From assembly GCF_041361345.1 (NCBI RefSeq), contig NZ_JBGKAD010000005.1, forward strand, positions 156,337 through 220,336: DNA of 64,000 nt, written 5' to 3'. The notes under the pieces were generated by a model that made no database searches, had not been told where the DNA came from, and saw only the letters and a program-made list of their open reading frames with translations. This DNA is from Halobaculum sp. MBLA0147. GTDB lineage: Archaea > Halobacteriota > Halobacteria > Halobacteriales > Haloferacaceae. Positions 53,849 through 62,741 of the stretch are shown here, in pieces (position 1 is the first letter of the stretch; each line of letters begins with the position of its first letter). Made by a program: the position numbers and the translations under genes.

Positions 53849-56167
53849 ATGGTTGTTCGCTCCGTGATTCAGACACTCAGACAAAGCTATGCGCTAAAGC
53901 TCGGGCTTGCCTTCGCACTCGTGATCGGCGTGGTGAGTGGATACGCCATTATCTCGACTGCTGAAACGACTGATGCTGTCCGCGAGTCTGCAACCGACAC
54001 ACTGCAGACGGACGCGGGCCAGACCGGAGAAGCCCTTGAGATCTGGTTCAACAACGTTGAGGCACAAACTCGGAGTGTTGCTGCCTCAACGGCCGCGTCT
54101 TCTGGGGAGGTGGATCGAGTACAACGCCGACTTGGCGAGTTGCAGGCTGGCGGACTTGATGACGGCGTTGTCGCTGTTCAGTACGTCCAACTGGCTGATA
54201 CACCCACTTCTGTCGCCGCTATCGGCGCTGGCGACCGCGTCGGGGAGGCTGGGCCCGCGATCCGAGACACTGCCGCTGCGACGTCGGCTGGTGATGTTGG
54301 CCACTCAGAACTCGTGAATGTTCCCTTCGCAGAGCGGGACGTACTCGCCCTCGTTGCGCCGGTTCAAGGAGCAAACGCTGCGGTCGTGACGTACGTGGCA
54401 CCATCGGCGTTCATTAGTGAGCTCACCGGGAGTGCAACCGACGGGAACATCGTGCTGGTTGACTCCTCACGGGAGATCGTTGGTGCGTCGATGACTGACC
54501 GTGTTGGCTCGACGCACGGGAAAATGGGCGGTACGATCCCGGCCGTCGCGGCCGGTGAGCAATCTGGTGGCGTGATGACGATGGAGATGGGCCATAGTGG
54601 CGAGCGCGAGGAGATGTTCATGGCGTTCGCTGGGGTGTCGGGTGTCGAGTACACCGTGATGGTCCACGAGCCGCGAGCGGCCGCACTCGGGGTCGCACAG
54701 AACGTTCAAGCGACGATTCTCGGCGGCATCTTGCTTGGCCTGACAGGCCTCGCGATTGTCGGCGGCACTGTGGGTTCCTCTACGGTCATCCGACTCCGCC
54801 AGTTGCGCGCACAGGCTGAAGAGATGGCTGGCGGAAACCTGGACGTGGATCTCTCCACCCGTCGGACAGACGAGTTTGGCGACCTGTACGCGTCGCTGGA
54901 TACGATGCGGACTAGCCTCCAAGATCGAATCAGCGAGGTGGAGACGGCTCGTGCAGAGGCTGAAGAGGCACAACAGGAGGCCGAGGAATTGACGACAGAC
55001 CTCCAACAGACAGCTGCCGAATACGCAATCGTTCTTGACGATGTCAGTGAAGGCAACCTGACTCGTCGACTCGAGACGGAGGGCCGTCGGAAGGTGATGC
55101 AGGATGTCGGGACGGAGGTGAATGAGGTCCTCACCGAATTCGAAGAGTCTATCCAAGCGCTCGAAGAGTTCGCAGCGAACGTCTCGGAGAGTGCCGATAG
55201 CGTTACCACAGAGGCTGCAGAGGCGTCTGAGGCCGCCGAGAACGTGTCGACAGCTATCGAGGAAATCTCAGAGGATGTCGACGAGCAAACGGCACAACTC
55301 CAAGACCTCGGCGCGGAAATCGAGAGTCTGTCTGCGACGGCCGAAGAGATCGCTGCGTCCAGTAACGACGTGTCGGCAACCTCGTCGGAGGCAGCGTCAG
55401 CGGCCGCGGCCGGCGCGGAGTCAGCCGGCGAGGCGATCCAGCAGATCGACCGCGTCGTTGAGGTGATCTCGGAGACAGCCGAGACGATCGAACAGCTTGA
55501 CGAGGATATGGAGGAAATCGGGGAAGTGGCGGACCTGATCGGGGACATCGCGGACGAGACGAACCTGTTGGCACTCAACGCCTCGATCGAGGCTGCCCGG
55601 GCGAACGGTAATGACGGCGCCGGTGACGCTGGACAGGGCTTTGCTGTCGTTGCGGACGAGGTGAAAGACCTCGCTGAAGAGACGAAGCAGTCTGCCGACG
55701 ACATCGAGGCACAGATCAACGCTGTACAGGCACAGACCGACACGGCAGTCGCAGAGGTCCTTGATGCCCAAGACGAGGTGACGGCGGCGTCTGCGACCGT
55801 TGAGGACACGCTCTCGGAACTCGAGACAATCGCCGATCGCATCGAGCAGACTGATCAAAGCGTGACGGAAATCAGCAGCGCGACTGAGGATCAGGCACAG
55901 TCGACACAGACAGCATCTGCAACCGTCGATGAGGTACGAACGCTCGGAGAGGCGACTGCCGAAGAAGCCGAGAGTGTCACGTCCGCGACTGTCCAACAGT
56001 CCGAAGCTGTTGCGTCCGTCACGGATCGTGCGCGACAGCTTCGCGATGAAGCGGAGACGCTTCAAGAGTCGCTCGCCCAGTTCTCCGTGAGCGGCGCGGA
56101 CACTGTGCGGGCGAGCGATGCACACGCCCTCACAGACCAACAGGTTGCGACAACAGACGACGACTAG
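53849..56167 (+). CDS. HtrII-like phototaxis transducer (MCP)
   Basis: A 772-aa transducer. TM1 is at about 13-33, a large extracellular domain at 35-285, TM2 at 290-313, then HAMP (R-R-T-D-E-F-G-D-L), a second HAMP-like unit and a long coiled coil with the MCP hairpin tip D-E-T-N-L-L-A-L-N-A-S-I-E-A-A-R-A. The cytoplasmic tip would control CheA. The extracellular domain is like that of HtrII of Halobacterium, which also senses a chemical, and unlike the nearly loop-free HtrI. The rhodopsin gene follows after 12 nt. Confidence 0.9.
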   Translation: MVVRSVIQTLRQSYALKLGLAFALVIGVVSGYAIISTAETTDAVRESATDTLQTDAGQTGEALEIWFNNVEAQTRSVAASTAASSGEVDRVQRRLGELQAGGLDDGVVAVQYVQLADTPTSVAAIGAGDRVGEAGPAIRDTAAATSAGDVGHSELVNVPFAERDVLALVAPVQGANAAVVTYVAPSAFISELTGSATDGNIVLVDSSREIVGASMTDRVGSTHGKMGGTIPAVAAGEQSGGVMTMEMGHSGEREEMFMAFAGVSGVEYTVMVHEPRAAALGVAQNVQATILGGILLGLTGLAIVGGTVGSSTVIRLRQLRAQAEEMAGGNLDVDLSTRRTDEFGDLYASLDTMRTSLQDRISEVETARAEAEEAQQEAEELTTDLQQTAAEYAIVLDDVSEGNLTRRLETEGRRKVMQDVGTEVNEVLTEFEESIQALEEFAANVSESADSVTTEAAEASEAAENVSTAIEEISEDVDEQTAQLQDLGAEIESLSATAEEIAASSNDVSATSSEAASAAAAGAESAGEAIQQIDRVVEVISETAETIEQLDEDMEEIGEVADLIGDIADETNLLALNASIEAARANGNDGAGDAGQGFAVVADEVKDLAEETKQSADDIEAQINAVQAQTDTAVAEVLDAQDEVTAASATVEDTLSELETIADRIEQTDQSVTEISSATEDQAQSTQTASATVDEVRTLGEATAEEAESVTSATVQQSEAVASVTDRARQLRDEAETLQESLAQFSVSGADTVRASDAHALTDQQVATTDDD

Positions 56168-56179
56168 AGGTACTCAGAT

Positions 56180-56911
56180 ATGAGCATCCTTGGACTCACG
56201 CTAACGCGACCGCTGGTGTACGGACTCGGAACGGTACTGATGACGCTCGGACTGGTGACAACACTCGTCGGATGGCGGTTCGGCCGCGGCGATAACGCGC
56301 CGTTCGACGCCCGTGGTTACGGAATGCTTGCGGGACTCGTCGGTGTCGCCGCTGTTGCATACCTCGTGATGACACTTGGTATCGGTGACTTCGTTCAGAA
56401 CGGCACCTATGTCGAGTCAATCCGGTATCTTGACTGGGCGCTGTCGACACCGTTGATCATCGGCTTCATCGCGTATGCTGGCGGGGCGTCCCAGCGGGAG
56501 GTCGCCGGCGCGATCATTGCGGATCTGCTGATGATCCTGATCGGCTTTGGAGCGCTTCTGGTGACGGGTATCCTCGTGTGGGTCGGCTTTGTGTTGTCGA
56601 CGGCCGCGTACCTCGGGCTCGTATACTACCTCTTCGGGCCACTGACGGACTCTGCAAAGGCCCGGACGCGCGAGCAGTACGCGCTGTTCGCGAAGCTGCG
56701 GAATCTGATCGGTGTGTTGTGGTTCGTGTATCCGATCGTCTGGGCGGTCAGTCCAGCTGCGCTCGGTCTGACCGACATCGTGACCACGGCGGTGATCATC
56801 ACCTACCTCGATGTGACCGCCAAGGTCGGGATGATTGCGATCGTCGTAAACACGGCTGGCGTGGTTGACCGGCTTGTTGGAGCGGTGGCTGACGATCCGG
56901 CCGCACAGTAG
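56180..56911 (+). CDS. Sensory rhodopsin
   Basis: A 243-aa seven-helix rhodopsin. Helix C is R-Y-L-D-W with R82 and counter-ion D85; F96 replaces the proton-donor Asp of bacteriorhodopsin, as in sensory types. Helix F is L-W-F-V-Y-P-I-V-W. Helix G is Y-L-D-V-T-A-K with D211 and retinal lysine K215. Residue 214 is Ala, where N. pharaonis SRII has the signalling Thr204. Co-transcribed with its transducer, so it mediates light responses rather than pumping. Confidence 0.92.
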   Translation: MSILGLTLTRPLVYGLGTVLMTLGLVTTLVGWRFGRGDNAPFDARGYGMLAGLVGVAAVAYLVMTLGIGDFVQNGTYVESIRYLDWALSTPLIIGFIAYAGGASQREVAGAIIADLLMILIGFGALLVTGILVWVGFVLSTAAYLGLVYYLFGPLTDSAKARTREQYALFAKLRNLIGVLWFVYPIVWAVSPAALGLTDIVTTAVIITYLDVTAKVGMIAIVVNTAGVVDRLVGAVADDPAAQ

Positions 56912-56986
56912 CGAAGGCTCTGACTCTTGCGGGGATTTCAGACAAGAAAATAACGTTGATGTGCAAGGTCTGTGCAGACGGCGGAA

Positions 56987-57020
56987 CGATTATGAGTCTA
57001 TGTGTAGACTGTGCACATAG
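56987..57020 (+). promoter_or_regulatory. Promoter and palindromic operator of the RHH/PIN operon
   Basis: TATA-like CGATTATGAG at 56987-56996 is followed by the perfect inverted repeat CTATGTG (56998-57004) / CACATAG (57014-57020), which ends one base before the ATG at 57022. This is a likely autoregulatory site of the RHH protein. Confidence 0.55.
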
Positions 57021-57021
57021 G

Positions 57022-57390
57022 ATGAGTGCAAGTGATGACCCTCGACGGGTTCATTTTCAGTCGCCAGAGTATCTTGTTGACCGACTGGATGCGATTGCGG
57101 AACTCTTCGACACGGACCGAACGGATCTCCTCGTCGAGGCGATCCGCGAGTACATCGAGGATACCACCGATAGCGAGACCTTCCAAGAGCTTGTCGCAAC
57201 AAAGTACTACAACGATCAGCTTCCATTCGAGACGGTCAAGCAACTCGTCGGCGCTGAGACTGCTCAGCGACTCCGTCTTCTCAAAGCCGATCTTGAAGAT
57301 GAGCCGCTTGATCTCGCTGCTCCTGACGATGTCAACGTTTACGACGGTGACGCAACGGCGGTTGAGACAACGCCTGACGACGAGCAATGA
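57022..57390 (+). CDS. Ribbon-helix-helix antitoxin-like protein
   Basis: A 122-aa protein from the ATG at 57022. The N-terminal RHH domain (R-R-V-H-F-Q-S-P-E-Y-L-V-D-R-L-D-A-I-A, T-D-L-L-V-E-A-I-R-E-Y) is typical of VapB/CopG-type antitoxins. The acidic C-terminal part would bind the PIN partner. The frame extends upstream to 56956 with C-x-x-C ... C-x-x-C, but the operator overlaps that part, so the shorter start is preferred. The stop overlaps the next start (ATGA). Confidence 0.75.
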   Translation: MSASDDPRRVHFQSPEYLVDRLDAIAELFDTDRTDLLVEAIREYIEDTTDSETFQELVATKYYNDQLPFETVKQLVGAETAQRLRLLKADLEDEPLDLAAPDDVNVYDGDATAVETTPDDEQ

Positions 57391-57956
57391 GCGGCCGGCG
57401 ACTGCGAACGGCCGTCGCCGACACTAGTGCGCTCGTCAGTCTCGCTGTACCTCGTGCGGATGCAACTGTCGGTACCGATGCTCCTGACCCGTTTCAGTAT
57501 CTGCTCACGTCGTGTGACGTGCTCGTGCCGTCGGAAGTCGCTTCAGAGCTTCGTGACATCACGCAGTATCAAGATATCCATGGGGCTGCCGCAAGCAACG
57601 TCCTCACAGCCCGCAGCTACTACACGGTCACAGACCCGTACGAGTGTGAGGATACACCAGACTCGCGGCCGACGTTCGGGCTCGACGACGGCGAAACCGA
57701 CGGGATCGTCCTCGCGAACGCGCTCAATGTCGATGGGTTTCTCACTGACGAGTTCGGTGGGACGAACTTCCCACTCATCCACGCCGTGCTGCAAGGGCCA
57801 CGGATCATCCCAACACCACGGCTCATGGTCGACTACGCTCGAAACGGACACCTAACCCACGAAGAGGCTCAGACGCTGATCACGACGATTAGTCAATATC
57901 GGAGCTGGGAGAATAGTCCGTATGTCACACAATTGCTTCGCCATCTCGACGAGTAA
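57387..57956 (+). CDS. PIN-domain nuclease (VapC-like)
   Basis: A 189-aa PIN protein. Catalytic acids: V-A-D-T-S-A-L at the start, S-E-V-A-S-E-L, D-D-G-E-T-D-G-I and L-T-D-E-F. It is longer than classic VapC, as in a haloarchaeal PIN subfamily paired with RHH proteins. Overlapped start with the RHH gene. Confidence 0.8.
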   Translation: MSGRRLRTAVADTSALVSLAVPRADATVGTDAPDPFQYLLTSCDVLVPSEVASELRDITQYQDIHGAAASNVLTARSYYTVTDPYECEDTPDSRPTFGLDDGETDGIVLANALNVDGFLTDEFGGTNFPLIHAVLQGPRIIPTPRLMVDYARNGHLTHEEAQTLITTISQYRSWENSPYVTQLLRHLDE

Positions 57957-58511
57957 CTGATCTCCGAGTGGCGACGCCGAACACACAGCGCCAGCGACGA
58001 TATCCGAACGCTCTCGGCCGCTCTGCATCCTGTGGCCGCACGAGACTACGTCTCCCTAGCCCTCGTTCGCTGCGCTCACAAGAACGCCGCTGCACGCCTT
58101 GGCTTGCGGTGTTCGTGGAGTCACTGGATAGCTTCGGCCTTTTTGAGTCTGCTAAGCTATCGATCTGATAGCAGGGCTACAACTGAGAACCGAGCCGGTT
58201 CCTAACGTGTGCTTTGCGCTCTAGGTTCACGTAGTGAATCGTACGACGAGTGCGCTCCTACACGCTTGGACCCGCCTACTGAGCGGACCTCCAGTTGTTG
58301 CTCCAGAAACCCACCCACCACGACCTCGGCAAGCGGTCGGAAGAACGGCTGAAGCGAACGTACGCACCGGTCCAGAAGGTGACGCACGCTCTGCCACCGT
58401 GACTCGAGTGGAACATCTCCAGCCCCGGAAGGCGTCAGTGGCCCCTCCGCCGTCAGTATCACAGGTTGACGATCCACCCGGTCACACCGATGCTCAGAGT
58501 CCCAAACTGAC

Positions 58512-58559
58512 AGGGCTAACCAACAGTCCAGACAATGTGACGCACTGTTGGTTAGCCCT
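58512..58559. repeat. Perfect 16-bp inverted repeat
   Basis: AGGGCTAACCAACAGT (58512-58527) and its exact complement (58544-58559), 16 nt apart. It may be the collapsed ends of an insertion sequence, a small MITE or a strong hairpin terminator. No gene is supported in the surrounding 57957-58665 interval; open frames there look unlike haloarchaeal proteins. Confidence 0.6.
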
Positions 58560-58665
58560 ATGTGGTCTTTCACACCTCCAATATGACCAGCTGATACTAC
58601 CGCATACAACATATTTCCAAGCACAACATCAATCATAAGTACCAGAGTTGTTAGCAAGGCTGTAT

Positions 58666-59472
58666 ATGTCAACGCATATCGATGCAGAGACTGAGGAAGA
58701 CCTACTCACGCAACTGTTTACCGAGGTAGATGAGGACGCGATCCTTGTCGATCCATCAGCGTCGCTGCTCGCTGCACTTGGGAACGTCGAAACGGACGTG
58801 CTCCCGACCACGCTGGACGTACTGGCACGGGAGAGCGTGTTGAAGACTGTCCGCGACGACTTCCTGATCGCGTCGGACTTGGCTGATCACGTCTCGACAG
58901 ATCGCCTCACTCTGCGGGTGTTCACTGGCACACCCGAGACGACGCTGCTCGCGACACCAGAGACACTGCACGCAATCATCGTTGGCGAGGGGCTTGACCC
59001 AGTAGCGCTCCCCGAGGATGATACAAGCGTGACTGCTGACGTGTGTGCGACCTCCCGTGAGCAGTTCAGCGAGGCGGAGTCGTTCAATCTCCGGACACCA
59101 GGGCGAACGCGTGCCCTTGACCGCCTTGGCGCTGATGTCGGGACCGCTGTCCGTGAGGACTTCGAGGCCATTCTCGACACACTCGAGGAGGTAACCGACG
59201 AGACGATCGACGAGGTGACACTCGCGTTGTTGGTGACTGCCCGCAACGAGGCCCAACTCTATACGATCAGTCGTTGGGGCGAGGATGTCGGACTTGCCTC
59301 GCGAGCCACGTTCTCACGGATGAAGACCGAACTTGAGAACGCTGTCCTGATCACTACCGAGAAGGTGCCGACTGACGTAGGCCGCCCGCGACTGCGACTG
59401 CTTCTCGCTGACGACGAGCTCGCCGCAGCGGACGTAGACGCGTTCGCGACGGTTGCACAAGAAAAGCTGTAG
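58666..59472 (+). CDS. TbsP/DUF5821-like HTH regulator, copy 3
   Basis: A 268-aa paralogue, closest to copy 1 (same length, P-G-R-T-R-A, E-K-V-P-T-D-V-G-R-P-R-L-R-L). The ATG at 58666 has CATAAGTAC 28 nt upstream. The bases after its stop resemble those after copy 1 (TGTAGGCGA), suggesting a fairly recent duplication of a segment larger than the gene. Confidence 0.75.
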   Translation: MSTHIDAETEEDLLTQLFTEVDEDAILVDPSASLLAALGNVETDVLPTTLDVLARESVLKTVRDDFLIASDLADHVSTDRLTLRVFTGTPETTLLATPETLHAIIVGEGLDPVALPEDDTSVTADVCATSREQFSEAESFNLRTPGRTRALDRLGADVGTAVREDFEAILDTLEEVTDETIDEVTLALLVTARNEAQLYTISRWGEDVGLASRATFSRMKTELENAVLITTEKVPTDVGRPRLRLLLADDELAAADVDAFATVAQEKL

Positions 59473-59487
59473 GCGACTCAGACGCGA

Positions 59488-59608
59488 TCAGTCGGTCTCG
59501 ACCTCGACACCGAGACGCTCGAAGTCGTTACCATTCTGGGTGAGGACGGACTCATTGAGGACGGCCGCCGTCGCGGCGATGATCACGGTGCCGTCGCCGA
59601 TAGGTGGC
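59488..59608 (-). pseudogene. VapC C-terminal fragment
   Basis: The minus frame encodes the end of a PIN toxin: G-D-G-T-V-I-I-A-A-T-A-A-V-L, then L-T-Q-N-G-N-D-F-E-R-L-G-V-E-V. The frame is blocked upstream by stops, so only about 40 codons remain. Confidence 0.6.
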
Positions 59609-59641
59609 CCGTCGTTCTGTCACTCGCCAGTTACCCGAGAT

Positions 59642-59897
59642 TCAGCTGACCGGCTCCGGTGAACTTCCGTCGGTGACACCTGCATAGTCGAACGCCAGAC
59701 GAAGTTCCGCGTCGCGTGCCCGGCCATACGACTCGAAATCGGATCCGGTGAGCGTCCATTCCAGCTACAGCACACGCCCGTCAGGGTCGGGCACCCACCT
59801 ATACATCGCTCCCGAGAGGGTCTCTGTGAGACCGGTGTTCGGCAATTCCTGTTCGACCATCTCGCCGAACGACCGCGGTGCCTGTCTTGGCGGCGTT
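59642..59897 (-). pseudogene. Decayed gene with internal stop
   Basis: On the minus strand, M-V-E-Q-E-L-P-N-T-G-L-T-E-T-L-S-G-A-M-Y-R-W-V-P-D-P-D-G-R-V-L is followed by a TAG, then L-E-W-T-L-T-G-S-D-F-E-S-Y-G-R-A-R-D-A in the same frame. Composition is that of a real protein, not recognised. The rest of 59898-60392 holds nothing I can support; 60215-60255 is AT-rich. Confidence 0.45.
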
Positions 59898-60392
59898 CCG
59901 ACGATGTCTGCTTATACTGACGGCGGACGTAGTGGATCTGACAGCCACCCTCTGGCTGACATCGCACGACTCGTGTACTATTTGGTGAAATCGTACGATG
60001 CAATTCGTGATTTCCGAACGTACGTCAGCCGTGGTCGAAAGGCGCTTGAACGACTCCTTGGAATGCTGTACAGTGCGTGATCTCTGGCATAGGGCACTTC
60101 ACCCGCAATGGGTCTGTTCACGATGAGAGCTGACGAGCAATTATCAATGAGCTGATATGGCCTGCACGTTTTCCCCCCCGAATCACGAGTACGTGACCGG
60201 TCAGTTCCTAACATACTGTAGTTATTAAATTTTAATTTACTAAATAGTTGAAAGCTTCTGCTGGAATCCCAGCTAGGATGTTAGAATTACAACGTCTACA
60301 CCGGTTGTTCTGTCGGCTTAACCACGCCTGAATGCGTACATCTAGTCTCGTGCTGGTGGTTGGGCCAAGTTGAAGTACTTACTGTCGAAACG

Positions 60393-61259
60393 ATGGGTAT
60401 GGAGCCGATCAGGCGCCGAGAAGACACTCACAATTGTGGTTGTGTTCGGTGCCGATCGGTCGATGCGCAGTTGATCCGCCAGTCAGTCGGCGGCGACCTG
60501 TTAGTGGGTGCCGTTTTAACGAAACGACATCCGTCGGTTGTCGTCGCGGCTCTCGGATTGCTAATCGTGACTGGACTGCTTGATCCATTATGGACTCGCA
60601 TCGGTCAACCGGTGCCGGTCGTAGATGTGCCTGCGAAGGCAATCTTCTTCTTTGGCGTACTATCGGTCGGGATTCGAGCGTACGCCGTGACATTGTTTAC
60701 CGCGTCAGTGAGCGATCAGACGGTTTCGACTCGGGAGTCGATCCAGTATTGTGTCAGTCGCCTCCCAGCACTGTGTGCAACGCTTGTTGGCATCATTGCT
60801 GCTTCGTTTGCCGCCATCGGCGTAGCGTCTGTCGGTGCTACGGTTCTATTCGCACTTGCTCTCGGCGTCAGGGCGCTGACTGGACTCACACTGGTAGACG
60901 ACAGTGTGTTCACCGGTGCATCTGCGACGCTCATGTTCGGGTCTGTGATGGCCCTTGCGGCGTTCAAGTTCTGGTTGGCTCCCGAGATCTGTGTTGGCGG
61001 CGGCTATGGCCCGGTGGCGGCACTTCGATTGAGTTGGTCGCTCACCCCGACTCACCGGCTCCGGCTGTTGATCGTCGTTGTCGGCTTTGCCGCTACAGTG
61101 TTTGGTGGAGACTTACTCGCGAACGCACTGGCTACGATCGGATCTAAAAACGTGCTTGTCGTGCCGAGCGTGATCGGGGCCATCATGCAAGTGTTATTAT
61201 ATATCGTCTGGTTCGCTGTTGGGACACAGATTTACCTCCGGAGTGTCGTCGATCACTGA
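60393..61259 (+). CDS. Multi-pass membrane protein of unknown function
   Basis: A protein of about 288 aa with some six hydrophobic segments (V-V-V-A-A-L-G-L-L-I-V-T-G-L-L, F-F-F-G-V-L-S-V-G, L-V-G-I-I-A-A-S-F-A-A-I-G and more). It resembles haloarchaeal integral membrane proteins of the DUF7847/DUF4013 kind, without a specific match I can name. The start is uncertain (ATG 60393 or 60399). Convergent with the ArsR-like regulator. Confidence 0.6.
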   Translation: MGMEPIRRREDTHNCGCVRCRSVDAQLIRQSVGGDLLVGAVLTKRHPSVVVAALGLLIVTGLLDPLWTRIGQPVPVVDVPAKAIFFFGVLSVGIRAYAVTLFTASVSDQTVSTRESIQYCVSRLPALCATLVGIIAASFAAIGVASVGATVLFALALGVRALTGLTLVDDSVFTGASATLMFGSVMALAAFKFWLAPEICVGGGYGPVAALRLSWSLTPTHRLRLLIVVVGFAATVFGGDLLANALATIGSKNVLVVPSVIGAIMQVLLYIVWFAVGTQIYLRSVVDH

Positions 61260-61270
61260 CCGACACGATC

Positions 61271-61729
61271 TCACTCGTCGGCACCCAGCAGACGGCTCAG
61301 GAGTTGTGCAATCGCCAACGGAATCGCAACCGGGCCGACGGCACTGACGAATTCTTTAAACGCGGCAGTAAGTCCGGGCCAGTCTCGTGAGGGCCCCAGA
61401 AAGACCAACAGCGGTTGATCCGGCGGTCCGTAAACGTCCACTTCTCGGCCTCGCTTGGAGTAGTGTGTGTCCAGCACCGTTATTAACCCCGTTTCTTCGA
61501 GGTTATCCAGATGGTACATCGCATTTTGAACCGACATATCCAGTTCCTCCGCGACATCTTGTGCCGACAACGGTTCCTCGTTCACCGCGCGAAACACCGC
61601 TTGGCTCGTCTCCGAGGAGAGTTGTCGAAGTACTTCCTCGGTGTACTCGTCATCTAAACAAAGCAGTCGTGGGTCTTCGTCACGGTCAATCGTGAGTTCC
61701 GGTCGTTCTCCGAGTAGCCCCATAGCCAC
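61271..61729 (-). CDS. ArsR-like winged-helix regulator with hydrophobic tail
   Basis: A 152-aa protein (an alternative start two codons in). The winged helix is at about 30-100 (L-S-S-E-T-S-Q-A-V-F-R-A-V, L-S-A-Q-D-V-A-E-E-L-D-M-S-V-Q-N, Y-H-L-D-N-L-E-E-T-G-L-I). The C-terminal ~35 aa are hydrophobic (G-P-V-A-I-P-L-A-I-A-Q-L-L) and may associate with the membrane. Confidence 0.75.
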   Translation of the reverse strand: MAMGLLGERPELTIDRDEDPRLLCLDDEYTEEVLRQLSSETSQAVFRAVNEEPLSAQDVAEELDMSVQNAMYHLDNLEETGLITVLDTHYSKRGREVDVYGPPDQPLLVFLGPSRDWPGLTAAFKEFVSAVGPVAIPLAIAQLLSRLLGADE

Positions 61730-61893
61730 CCCAAGGAACGGAACACAAATATCTGGTTGTTTTGGTTCAAACCCTTTCGAACCTACGCCGCCGGCGAGTT
61801 TGAGCGGGCGATGCTGGACGTACGCGCAAGCGATGGTGAATTCGCACCTGAATAGCCAGGGAAATAAGAAGTTAAGACATCAGAATAATAAGA

Positions 61894-62739
61894 TCAGTCT
61901 ATAACATGTGCGTAGTAATTGAACATGTCTGTATACGTTGGGTCAACGGTAGTCACGTTCTGTTCGGCGTCGGTCCCCATCTTGTCGAGGAACCCGCGCC
62001 GTTGTGACCCGTCGGCGAAGATCCGATCCTCGGGAATGAGTGTGTCAATGGGGGTGTCGCCGGTGGATTGGACGACCGGCGGGACAGCCTCACGCAGCGA
62101 CTCCGGTGAGCCTTCGGTGACGACACTTCCCTGGGTAACAAAAGCGATCCTATCCGCGAGTTCCGCGTCCTGGGGCGCGTGGCTCGCAAGAATAATCGTC
62201 CGCCCGTCGGCCCGCAGTCCGGCGAGCACATCTCGAACCGTCGCCATCACTGAGAGGTCAAGCTCTGCGGTCGGCTCGTCAAGCAGGTATAATGGTACGT
62301 CGGGGGCCAGCGCGATTGTCAACTCAAGTTTGCGAACCATCCCGCCGGAGTACTCGGCGACAGGCCGATCTAACTCCGCCGCGATGTCGAACCGTTCGAC
62401 GAGTTCCTGCCACCGATCTGTCCACTGGGGATGTAGGTCGCTGTAGAACGCGATATTCTCACGTCCTGTGAGGTTTGGATCGGCAGTTCGTCCTTGCGGT
62501 AGAACGCTCGTTTGGAGTCGGACCGGCCGCTCTGACGGGGCGTACTGGTCGAACACCTGGACATGGCCGCCGTCTGGAGACGAATCACCGGACAAACACG
62601 AAAGGAGTACAGACTTGCCAGCGCCATTGGGACCGAGCAACGCGACAATCTCATCGCGACCGACATTGAGATCAATCCCGTCAAGGACCGGTCTCCCCTC
62701 AAACGTCTTCCGCACCCCGGTCGCTTCGAGAAGAACCAT
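61894..62739 (-). CDS. ABC transporter ATP-binding protein
   Basis: A 281-aa ATPase: Walker A G-P-N-G-A-G-K-S, signature Y-S-G-G-M, Walker B L-Y-L-L-D-E-P-T-A-E-L-D, and the switch His in L-A-S-H. The subclass is that of drug/NatA-type exporters. It starts 2 nt after the permease stop. No substrate-binding protein, so an exporter is likely. Confidence 0.9.
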   Translation of the reverse strand: MVLLEATGVRKTFEGRPVLDGIDLNVGRDEIVALLGPNGAGKSVLLSCLSGDSSPDGGHVQVFDQYAPSERPVRLQTSVLPQGRTADPNLTGRENIAFYSDLHPQWTDRWQELVERFDIAAELDRPVAEYSGGMVRKLELTIALAPDVPLYLLDEPTAELDLSVMATVRDVLAGLRADGRTIILASHAPQDAELADRIAFVTQGSVVTEGSPESLREAVPPVVQSTGDTPIDTLIPEDRIFADGSQRRGFLDKMGTDAEQNVTTVDPTYTDMFNYYAHVID

Positions 62740-62741
62740 AG

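Noticed and set aside
58202..58672. A 156-codon minus-strand open frame
   Set aside because: It runs through the perfect inverted repeat and into the promoter of TbsP copy 3, and its product has no recognisable domain or haloarchaeal composition.
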